DNA from: Casuarius casuarius
Lineage: Eukaryota; Chordata; Aves; Casuariiformes; Casuariidae
Length of the DNA: 64,000 nt
Assembly (NCBI GenBank): GCA_003342895.1
Contig: PTFA01000272.1
Coordinates: 1 to 64,000 of the forward strand
Direction of reading: 5' to 3'
Part shown: positions 1 to 9,500 of the stretch, piece by piece
Layout of the letters: each line of letters opens with the position of its first letter
Position numbering within the stretch: position 1 is the stretch's first letter
Translations under genes and position numbers: made by a program
Notes under the pieces: generated by a model
The model's input: the letters and a program-made list of their open reading frames with translations, nothing else
Database searches by the model: none
What the model was told of the DNA's origin: nothing

Positions 1-740
1 AGGGGGCCCTTTTGGGGTGGGGGGAGGCAGGGGTGGGCAGGGCGCGTGGACCCTCCCCGGAGGGGGGGGTCCGTCCGCGAGCACCCCAGCNGCAGGGAGG
101 CTGGCATGCACCAGGCCGAACCTCGCGTCTGAGATAGTCTCTGGCGCGAAAGCGGTTTTGGGGAGGAAACACCAGCAGACACCGTCTTCCCAGTCCAGCC
201 TTTATTCANNGTTCATCCAGTACTTTCAGTGCTTACTAAGCAATTAGCTTTGCTTCAATATCTATAGCTTAACTAATTAGTCAACATTGTTTCCATATAC
301 ATAAGCGCATTAGTCAACATTGAGTCACTGCACATAAGCAAATTCATCAACAGGTGTTGCGTATTAAGCAGCTCCTCAGGCAATGCTGACCCAGTGCACC
401 GCAGCTCTTTGTTCAGTGCTGTTCCACCATTAAATGATGAAACCAATCCCCAGGCTGTGACAGTGATTGATTTATCGCCCTGTCAACACTTCCAACATTA
501 ATTAACCAATTAACCAATCAGCTTCTAGTTATTGAATCAGTATCAACAGCTTTGTCCATAGTGATTCCATATACAGAAGCTCATTAGTCACCCTTAATTC
601 CATGTACATAAGCAAACTGGCCAACACCCTTCAATACACAAAGCAATTTAGTCAATGCGGGCTCAGTGCTCACGAGCCACTCTGTCTTGACATCAGCAAA
701 TCAGTCACTGCTCCCCGGGTGGCTGGAAGCTCGTCAGTCA
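1..740 (-). mobile_element. LTR-like region (candidate old retroviral solo LTR)
   Basis: On the minus strand the segment shows an AT-rich U3-like part with recurring motifs. The 24 bases at 293-316 and 567-590 match at 22 positions, and related copies lie near 332-353 and 602-625. CCAAT-type boxes occur at 506-518. An AATAAA (201-206, minus) is followed by a GC-richer R/U5-like stretch. No open frame, primer-binding site or clear TG...CA ends were found, and no family is recognised. The AATAAA could instead be a distal poly(A) signal of a cellular transcript. Confidence 0.35.
14..37 (+). other. G-quadruplex-type motif
   Basis: Four G tracts of 4, 6, 4 and 3 separated by loops of 1, 5 and 1 bases satisfy the usual G3+N1-7 rule. 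A nearly perfect GC hairpin, 48-58 with 62-72, follows immediately. Confidence 0.6.
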
Positions 741-1351
741 GCGCTGATCCAACGTGCAGGAGCCGGTTGCTCGGCGCTGCCGCCGTGTCCCTGAGCGCAG
801 CAGCTGTCACTGCTCAGCACTTGCGAGCACAGCCACATCTCCGGCCCCGGGGCTGCCCCAGCGGGGCCTGGTGACACCCTCCGCCTGGGGACAGCGGCTG
901 GTTNCTGGCCATGTCGCTCCTGTGGGGGCCCCGCACACGAGCGGCCCCGGCCCGCGGCGCCAGGCANCAGCTGGTGGCTCCGGCCCGGGGCATCGGCCCC
1001 AGCGGCACCGGTGGCTCTGGCTCCCGGCGGCTGATCCGTCGCTCCTTGCGGCTCTCGCTCCATGCTGTCCGTCTGTCCATCGCAGCTCCCGGCTCCCGCA
1101 GGTGGGCAGAGCCAGGCCAGGAGCGCGCCTGGCCCGGCTGCCACCCACCTGTGGGTGCCACCGGGGGCCAGAGCCGCGCCCCCCAGGGCAGAGGGATGGT
1201 GAGGGGGGGCGCCGCGACTCCCCCCCACCGTGGTGCGGCTCCCGCCAGCCCCAGCGGCTGCCGGGCCTGGCCGGGCCTGCGCTGCTCGCTGCGACCCCCG
1301 GTGTCCTCAGGTACCTTCTCCGCAGAGCCCAGCCCCATTCCGCCTTCGGTA

Positions 1352-1410
1352 CCTGCTGCTGCTCCTGCTGCTCCTCCTGCTCCCGCTGCTCCTCCTGCTC
1401 CCGCTGCTCC
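1352..1410 (+). repeat. Interrupted CTG/CTC triplet tract
   Basis: Irregular alternation of CTG, CTC and CCG triplets within the CpG island. It produces spurious Ser/Cys or Pro/Ala/Leu-rich open frames in several phases. Confidence 0.75.
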
Positions 1411-1445
1411 CGGTACCGCCCCGCCGGTTCCGGTACCGCCCCGCC
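1411..1445 (+). repeat. Two copies of a 15-base GC-rich unit
   Basis: CGGTACCGCCCCGCC occurs at 1411-1425 and again at 1431-1445, separated by five bases. A short tandem duplication in the CpG island. Confidence 0.8.
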
Positions 1446-1501
1446 CGGCCCGGGGCCCCGCGCACCTGTCGCCCCTCAGCGCCGCCCGCCAGCGCACGGC
1501 A

Positions 1502-1515
1502 GCGCCACCTGGCGG
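1502..1515 (-). promoter_or_regulatory. CTCF-like core motif
   Basis: Read on the minus strand the 14 bases are CCGCCAGGTGGCGC. They agree with the vertebrate CTCF core CCASYAGRKGGCRS at all positions but the third. The site sits in the CpG island, a common CTCF context. Occupancy is not shown. Confidence 0.5.
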
Positions 1516-1700
1516 CCGCGGGCGGGTCAGGCCGCAGCGGGGCCCCGGTCAGCACCGCCGGGACGCAGAGCGGCCCCAGCCCGCCGCCTCCCCCGGCCGG
1601 GCACGGAGGGGCCCCCGGCCAGGCCGTCCTTACGCTCGGGGGAGCCCCGTTAGAAGCGCAACGCGACGCCCGGGACCAAGGAAACCACAGGAAACGCAGC

Positions 1701-2946
1701 GCTGTGAACACGGTGTATTTCTTTGCAAGCCGTGACACAGGCAGAGCTCCCACCAGCTCCAGCAGCCAGGAGCAGCCCCGGCNCGGGGCACCCCCGGTGC
1801 CCCCGCCGCCCTCAGCAAGGCCCTGCTGCACATCCCTGGAGCAGCCCCGGCACCGGCTGCCNAGTACAGACTGACTGGGATCGTCCCGCTGCCAGTGAGT
1901 AAGTGAAACAAGAAAAGGAGATAAAAACCCAGAGCCAAGTGCATATATCCAGTATAAGAGACATTAACAAATCCTTCACGGCCGTTTCCTGGTTTTTGAA
2001 GTTACATATGTAAAAGTAGCACCAGTTCCTGAGCTACCAGAAAAGGACACCAAAGGGGACAAATCCGTGATGTGCCGCACCAGGAAAAACACAGATGGGG
2101 ACGCACAGGGAAAGGCTGCCCCAGTCACAGGTGGTGCGAACGGTCCCTTGGCACTCTGCAGTGAGGCCAGACATGACACCAATACTGGCAGGGACTCGCA
2201 GCTGTGACACTGAGATGCGTCGTGTCCCCATGTGACCCTGCCATGAGCCACCTGTCCCCTGTGGGGCTCATGGCCCCTGCGCGCAGGGCTGGGCAGGGCG
2301 AGGGGCCAGGCCGTTTCTTTGGGGAGCCTGCATGGAGCAAACCTGAATTCCTGAGCACCGCGGCTGTGGCTGCCTGACTGCATCATTTTCCTGCTTGCAG
2401 AAAAGAAAACCACCCAAACTCACCCTGGACATTCAGCGAGGATGCGCTGGTTCTCCTTCTCGCTTTCCGCTCTCAGAGGTGGGAGCAGCAAAACCAGGGA
2501 AGCGGCTCAGCCCNGGAACCAGCAGGTCGAGCTCCTGCGTTGAGCCCCAAGCAAGACACAAGGCTGCAGCATCGCTCCCCGGCACAAATGCAGGGAGCGG
2601 CACAAACCCGCCCTGCCCGAGCTGCCCTGCTCCTGACGGAGGTGTTTGGCTCCCAGGGATATAGTTATGGAGGTGGCAAAGCACGAAGTGAAGGAGCATG
2701 GTAGAGATGCACATGGAGAATTCAGCATCATCTGCCCTGCCTGGCTCCAACAGTCGTGGGCAATGAGGGAGCTCAGTNGTGAGCAGAGGTTTGAGGTCGT
2801 GCACTGCTGATCATCACTCAAAGCGAGAGCCACCCATTTTTCTCAGACATGTATAAAAATACCAGCATAGTTTTTCTTATCTTTTCTCCTCTTCTTTTTT
2901 CTTTTTTTGAAATTTATAAAAAGCTTTTACAAAAGTGTGCACCTCA
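1701..2946 (-). other. FRAS1 3' UTR and downstream flank
   Basis: The sequence after the stop codon on the minus strand has no open frame of note. It is purine-rich at 2873-2912 (minus strand). No minus-strand AATAAA or ATTAAA lies between the stop and the CpG island. A TATAAA variant at 2913-2918 lies only about 30 bases past the stop and has no GU-rich stretch after it, so it is unlikely to be the main poly(A) signal. The 3' end of the transcript cannot be placed from sequence. Confidence 0.5.
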
Positions 2947-3531
2947 TTAAACTTCTGTTCCATCGGGCACATTGCTGTGCACTTTGACTTCTAAGTTCAC
3001 CTGCTTCACCTTCCCGCCTTTCACCTTGGAGGCACCTCCAGTTTCCCTCAGGATATTAATATTCCTCACAGTGCAGTACTGGCTGTTCACAGCCTTCTTC
3101 GCTCCCTTGGGCAGCTCCACCTTGGTGTTCAGGGGAAGCTCCTCCACGATGACTCTGGCAGCCTCCTTCCTCCTCTGCAGCTTTCGACACTTCCTGGTGA
3201 GGAAGCAAACTCCCAAAAGCACCAGCAGCAGCAGCATGACGGCAGCGAACGCGCTCCCGAGGGAAGTGCCTGTCTGCGATAAGGAGGCTGCGACAACTGC
3301 TTCCTCCATCTCCAAGAGCAGCGATTTCATGTTGGTGCCGTTCTTGATCTGGTCGCCTTCATTGTCATAGACCAAGGAGTCGTCCAGCATCAGCCTCCCA
3401 TCGCTGTCGACCAAGTCCCTGCGGCCACGTTTCCAGCGGTGAGTGAGAGATCGCTGAACACGAGGCCCCGCAATACTCTCTGGACCAATTATGTAGATGA
3501 CTTGAAGGTACCACTGATGCCCAGCTTCCAC
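2947..3531 (-). CDS. FRAS1: FRAS1 exon w45: stalk, cleavage motif, transmembrane helix, cytoplasmic tail, stop
   Basis: Terminal coding exon, 585 bases, 194 residues (local 2557-2750) and a TAA stop at 2947-2949. After VEAGHQWYLQVIYIIGP comes HRWKRGRRDL, an RXRR proprotein-convertase motif. Next are an acidic stalk with an NGT glycosylation sequon, a hydrophobic helix within SAFAAVMLLLLVLLGVCFL, and the basic stop-transfer TRKCRKLQRRK. The tail of about 83 residues contains LPLNTKVELPKGAKK and QYCTVRNINIL and ends VHSNVPDGTEV. TEV is a class I PDZ ligand; in the family the C-terminus binds GRIP1, which is needed for basal delivery. Acceptor is CTTAAAG. The open frame extends upstream of the acceptor to 3555 but is not used. 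Confidence 0.96.
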   Translation of the reverse strand: MEAGHQWYLQVIYIIGPESIAGPRVQRSLTHRWKRGRRDLVDSDGRLMLDDSLVYDNEGDQIKNGTNMKSLLLEMEEAVVAASLSQTGTSLGSAFAAVMLLLLVLLGVCFLTRKCRKLQRRKEAARVIVEELPLNTKVELPKGAKKAVNSQYCTVRNINILRETGGASKVKGGKVKQVNLEVKVHSNVPDGTEV

Positions 3532-6500
3532 CTTTAAGAAAGGGAACACACGCACACAGGAAATAAAGCAATTTTTTTTTTTTAGGTAAAGGTAGAGCTG
3601 GTTGCATTTTTTTGACCAGCTTTTTGACTTGTGCAGGTATCAACAAAAATGCTCACAATGCTTCTAGAACACCTGCGGTAATATTTATCGCAGAAGAGTG
3701 CAGGATCTACCTTAGCATGAATTTGTTTTTCCTAGGCAATGTCAGGCCCAGAGCCTGTAATTCACAGAGCACCTGGGACAACCGGGGCAGAGAGGTTAAT
3801 TTTCAGCTACTGACATCCCTTGCCACGTACCTTGTAGAGAGCGTCCACCTTGAGAGTAAATCCATCGACTCCAGGCATGCTGCTTACTGAATGAAACTCA
3901 GATAGTTCAGAAGCAAAGTGGGCATCAAAAGGGACATCGTGGAAATACTTATCAGTTACTTCTGGTTGGTTTCGGTCCTGGAAGGCAGAGAGGCTTCAAG
4001 AGCAGGAACGCACACTACCAGCAACACATACGTAACAAGCAGACCTTCAAGGGCGGCGTCAGCGACAGTACAAAGCAGAGCACCCCTCTGGCTGAACGCA
4101 CCGTTAAAAGATGTCCTCTCCCTCCCAGAAACCCTCGCTGATGCTAATCCAAATGGGGACAAACCCTCCCTAGTCTTAAAACTGCTTCCTCTGTTTTCCA
4201 CATAAATTTTAATCCATTTTCAGGAATTTTCAGGCTAAGCCTGGCATTTCTGCACATCTTTCCAAAGGGAAGCCAGAAACCAGCCCCCGCCATGTGGACA
4301 TATACATTTGTTTAAACATGTGGGTTACAGCACAGAAAGTATTTATAACCTGTATGATTTGTAATCCTTTTATACTGATTTAGCACTTACCATTTCAACA
4401 CTAGGCTCGTTGCAGTGAACATGAGGAGAAGAGTTTAACCAGCCTGCTCATCTGCGCAAGCCAAAACCATTAATGTCACCCTTGTACTGGAAGTGGTAAT
4501 GAGGCTGCCGGTGAGGACACTGGCAAATGTTAATTTCACAGCATGTAATTAGAGCTAAATGCATCGTGGGAACTAATCACAGCTTTATACAGAAGAAGAA
4601 TTTCTAGGTAAGTGATAAATAAATCTCCCTTTATATGCTGCCAGTCCTGTCATTCCCAAGTCATGGTATAAACAGAAATCAAGGGAATTTTGAAAGTTTG
4701 CTACGTCACTTTTTTTCCTCCTCATCTCCTTATCCTTTAGACTAAGAAATACACATGGGTAAAGACCAAGGGAAAACTGATCTGGTCTTCACAGTTCAGA
4801 CCTGTCTGACAAGCACGACAAAAAGCCACCACACTCATCTCTCTTCCCTCTGCAGTCAGACTCTGCTCGTACTAGGGAAAAAACAACAACAAAGCAGAAG
4901 CAGACGCCAGTTCTGCGAGCAGGTATTTCCGTGAGGACAGCTCACAGACGAGGGACGTGTCTAGCACAGGCAACACACTTTACTGGGGCTCTGGCTTTCC
5001 ATGGCTGCCCGAAGGAGCTGGTGGCTCTGAGGGGCTGCAGGGTCTGCCTGGAGACTCTGCAGGGTGTTGTGCAGTTTGGGGGTCTCTGGGGAAGTCAGAC
5101 GGAAAAGCAGCAGTGCTGAGTACTTTGGGACAGTGAGCGTAGTGAGAAAAAATAAAGGCTAAAATAGCTAAAACTGCAGACTAAAGTAGCTAATAGGAGC
5201 TAAAAATCACATGAGCAGTCTGAGCACTAAGTACTTCTGAAAAGAGGAGGAGGAAGCTAACAGCGGTGTAATATGTAGAATCTGATCTTGCAGTTTGTGG
5301 TTGTTTCATCCCCAGATTAGGCCCAGCAAGATGCAAGCAATCAGGTCCTGTCCAGACAAGGCNGACCCAGTACCATGTAGCAAATGTTCTGCTAGTTGCT
5401 GGGACGCTCACCTTTTCTCACGGCCAACTAGCATGTCTTTTGTCTAGACTCAGCAAAGCAACGCTTTGTCCTTTCAAAATGAGAGGTGTTAGTCAGTGTT
5501 TTTGCTAAACACACTTCATTTTCCCTCTTTATATAGTGCTCCCTGCACTGGCTCCCTGATGTGCAGTCCCTCTCCACAAGCTGGAAGGTCATTTTCTGTT
5601 CTAGACTACTGTGACATGGATTTAGTCCTTCAGAGTCTCCTCCTCTGAAAATTTCTGAAGGGGACAAGGAAACACAAGTCTCACACAGGGTACAAGAGGT
5701 ATCACCAGACTTCTCCAGACATGATCACACATAATGCTGGACATAATGGTTTTGTCCACAGCACAAAACTTACTAAGAGGAGAAATCTGTGCTTGAGGTG
5801 CTTGTTGGGTTGAATACAGCCATACTGGGGTCCCTCGTTATAGACAGTTCCTGTTGGGTCNAAGAAAGGCACGTAGCCATCCTTGCCGGTACAGAGGTAG
5901 ACTTTTTCCAGCTGTAGCTTATAAGCGGCATTTAGGTTTTGTTCAGGGTTCCAGAGCACGCGGCCATAGAGGATTTGACCTGAGGAGGTTGGGAGAAGAA
6001 CGGTCAGGTTAAATTCTCTGAAAGACAGCAGGGAGGCGACGAGATAAATTCAGCAAGACAACCTTTCCCAGAGCCAAATGCATCAACTAGAAATGGATCT
6101 GGTTTTCGATGGGTTTTGATTTGCATGTGCAGATGACAGAATATCGCGCCATAAGCATATTCCTGTCTTGTCCTCTGGTCATGCTATTACAGATCCGCAA
6201 TGTGCTTAAAATGCCATTTGCTGCTACAAAAGAGGCAAAACCAAATCTGGGTTTTCTCTTTCACAGAAGCAGAAGTGATGAAGACAGAAGCATTAGATAC
6301 ACGTGGTACAGGAAAGAGAAAAATCCTACCTTTTGAAAAAGCCCCTTTGTAATCCATTTCTGCCAGGGACATTTCGGATTTGGTAGGATCCATCAAAAAC
6401 ACTTTCTCGTTGTTACAGAGTTGAAACTCTGTGTTTAGGGAGTAGACAACAGGAACTGGGCGGTTTGTCTGCTGGAAGGCAATCGGGATCAAAAATCTAA

Positions 6501-9500
6501 AATTGGGACAGGGAGGGAAAAAGGAGAGATTTAGTCTGGGCTGTTCTGAAGTTACACACCTATGTAGTCACTTTACCTTCCCTCCCTCCTGCTTTATTGC
6601 GGGCCAGCAGCCCGCACTACAGTGGTGTTCAACCCAAGCTGACCGGTTGCCCTCACCCTGCCCAGTTCTCCAGTAACGGCACAGGGCCCTGTTCAGCCGG
6701 TCGAAGCCAGCTGACGACAAGTTTGCTTTCCTTCATGTCTGGGGACAATCTTTTACTGCCTTGACAAGGGACGGTCTCGGTCACAGGGGGATGCCTGAGC
6801 CAAAGAGGAGGCCTGTCCCCTCCCCTTTCTGCAGCTGTTGTAGCATTGCCACATGCCTGCTGGGACTAGACAAACAGCCCAAGCCAGCTAAAACTGTCCT
6901 GCTGACGAGCTGAGCGCAACTCCTTACCGTTCAGGGGCATGAGCTGTGCAGGCCAGGGGCTTGTCTCCGGGCTCGATCCATGGCTGTGTGGGCTGTACGG
7001 TACAGGGGATTAGGAAGATTGTGTACTCGCCAGAATAGTCCTTCCTGGAAAGAAACAGGAGACGCTGCGGTCACCAGATCAACTCACTCCAAGCTGTTCA
7101 CCCGGCTGAAGTGCTTGCTTAAAACCCACCGTTTTCTAATTAGCGCAAGCGAGGGAGACAAAGTTCAGAGCAGGACCCAACCCACACTCAGAAACCTCCA
7201 TTTACCCTAGCAGTGTCACCACTGGTGTCTACCTAGACACTGGCGTAATTCCTAGAAAAATGCATTTACAAGATGGACTTATTTTTTTTCTACTTCTACG
7301 ACAGAGAGAGCAGGGGTCTCAGCACTGCCAGTTGCTACGTGCGTGCTCTAGCTCTGAACCCTCAAGTAAGGCCGGCTCGTGACCACTCCACTGGTGGCTC
7401 TGTGGCTGACGAAAGGGCAACAGGAATTGCTCTCTCCGGCCTGGACTTGANGCCACCGAATCCATTTCCCAGGGTCTCCAGGACGGTCACTATCGCGAGG
7501 AGCTAGCGGAAGGGATCCATAGTTTATTAACACAGCGCCAGAGTTGAATAGCTTTACTTGGCCTGCCAGGAGCTGGCTCTATGAGCAGCTCTGCTGTCAG
7601 CAGTGCATGGAAATACAACGGGCCTCCTCCCCTGGCACAGCTCTCATCCAGGCTCACTCCAGGGTGAACACGGACAAGGAGAGGGAAAAGAACACCTTCC
7701 TAGGGGCTTACAAACTAGAGCCTGCCTGAGGAAGAGCACAAAGAGGCCGTCAGGCCAACCAAGGCTAAATTCAGCCACTGCAGGGCAGGGGGAGCAGAGA
7801 TCAAATGCCACCAGGTGCAGTTTAGTAGAGCCACACACACGCATGCACAGTCTCATGCAGGTGACAATTACACCAGCAACGACAGCTATAATGGTGAGCA
7901 GAGGAACAGTGTGTCAGTATGAACCGTTCCTGCGGTGCTGCTGCTGTCACTTCCCCAAGCATTTGTCGCTTCTGAAGACCGTCTGCTGCAGGCAGCCGCT
8001 GCAGGCGTCTGAACCCGCTGTCCTCACCTGTTATAGGAGCTGGTGGCTCTCCAGAGCTGATAGGGCGAGTCGAACGTCTGAGCGCTCCACAGCAGCTGCA
8101 GGTCAAACTCGATCCCTCCCAGGTGCTCTGGCGTCCTTAGAAAAGACTTCACATCTGGCAGGCTGTGGTGCTCCATTACAAAAAGCCCTGCGGGGAGGAC
8201 AAGGGATCCCTCAGGGATTTGCCACTGGCACTGCTCTGCACCTCTCCCTTGGAGGTGTCAGGTAAGGCAGAGTGCTGGGAGCCCCCATGCTGCACACCTC
8301 ACGCAGTGGGACTCCCCATGGCAAGGGGGACCCCAGCTCTCGCATTAAGAGAGACTGGAGAGCCAGCACAGCAGAGCCGCTATCGCTGCCTCATGTCCAG
8401 AAGCAATTTTTGCTACTGGTAGTAGCAGGTTGGCCGGAGCAAGCTAGGGGCAGATCTCAAACACACTGCTGACCAAGACAAACTCTACTGCTTCTGCAGC
8501 CTGCTGCTGCCCAAATACCAGCTGTTCCAGAACTGGCAGCAGATGCCCCTGTCCCCCTTTCCCAGACATGATGCTATGCTGCTCCAATCTCCTATTTAAA
8601 GCAGGAGTTGTGGCACATTCATGTGAGATGGCAGTAAAGGGCATGGAGCTGACCTGCCCATGGGACAAGAGATGATGATGAACACAGTCCATACGTGAGG
8701 TACTTGTTGTTAGATTAAGGCTTTTAATCTAGTGGATAATGGAAATCATTAAACCCAAACCAGCCAGGGTTTCTGAGAGGCCTAGCTAAACAGCTGGCTA
8801 AGTTGTTTTATTAGGCATAAGGACGTTAGGAGGCTTGGTATTAAAATGAAATTTGCATATACTCCTTCATTTTAATGTAAGAAAGTTCTTTGCAATTGCG
8901 CAAGCAGAGCAATTAGCCATGGAGCGTATCTACGGGTTGGGTTTGCAATGCTAGCAAACCGAGTGATAAAGATATTTGAACATCGGGTGTCCTTGTGTTA
9001 CTGAAATCTGATTCTGATCTTCAAAATAGCTGGGAAGTCCACAGTGAGCAACACTGTGTGTTTGATACTTATAGAACAGATGACTCATTTAAGACTAACG
9101 TTACGTGACAGAATAACCAATATTAACTCAAAGTATAAAGCTAGAATTACTAGATATAAATCTAGCTACCTACCTAGTGAGTTTGGCAGCCAGCTATGAG
9201 GTCTGCTTATTAAGACCCTTATGCAGTTTTGGCAATAAAGCTTGTTCTGCCTGCACAAACAGACAGTATNTCCAAGAGCAACTTCCAAATCCTTCCAACA
9301 TGATAGTTCAGAAGGACTATTCTAATGAAGTAGCAGGTTTCTAAACGGCCTCTCTTTGAGTTCAGCCTGCAGCCAGCCCAGGACAAGCAGAAGACCTCAA
9401 GTTCTTCTCCATGCAGGCAAGGCACAGGGAAATGACATACAGGAAATTAAAAGAAAAAAAATACCAAAGAGCAAATTGGCTCTTGGGCTGAAATACCTCC

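Larger units (their letters stand above)
720..1700. promoter_or_regulatory. CpG island beyond the FRAS1 3' end, possible ANXA3 promoter
   Basis: About 1 kb of very GC-rich sequence dense in CpG, unlike the AT-leaning introns to the right. It includes a NotI-type GCGGCCGC at 1512-1519, GGGCGGG Sp1-like boxes and a CTCF-like motif. Such islands usually mark promoters. In mammals ANXA3 starts a few kilobases downstream of FRAS1 on the same strand with a non-coding first exon, so this is a reasonable candidate promoter transcribing leftwards. The assignment to ANXA3 is inference from synteny, and no ANXA3 coding sequence is in the window. Several long open frames here on both strands are by-products of GC richness. 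Confidence 0.55.

Noticed and set aside
734..1874. Overlapping open frames of 145-299 codons on both strands
   Set aside because: They lie in the CpG island, where GC richness removes stop codons. Their products are low-complexity Pro/Ala/Gly/Arg/Ser with no domain, and frames compete on both strands.
2913..2918. TATAAA as the FRAS1 poly(A) signal
   Set aside because: It would give a 3' UTR of only about 50 bases and no GU-rich element follows. It may simply be part of an AT-rich stretch.
7603..8265. Plus-strand open frame of 220 codons
   Set aside because: It runs through an intron and antisense across exon w40. It has no domain features and no conservation argument.
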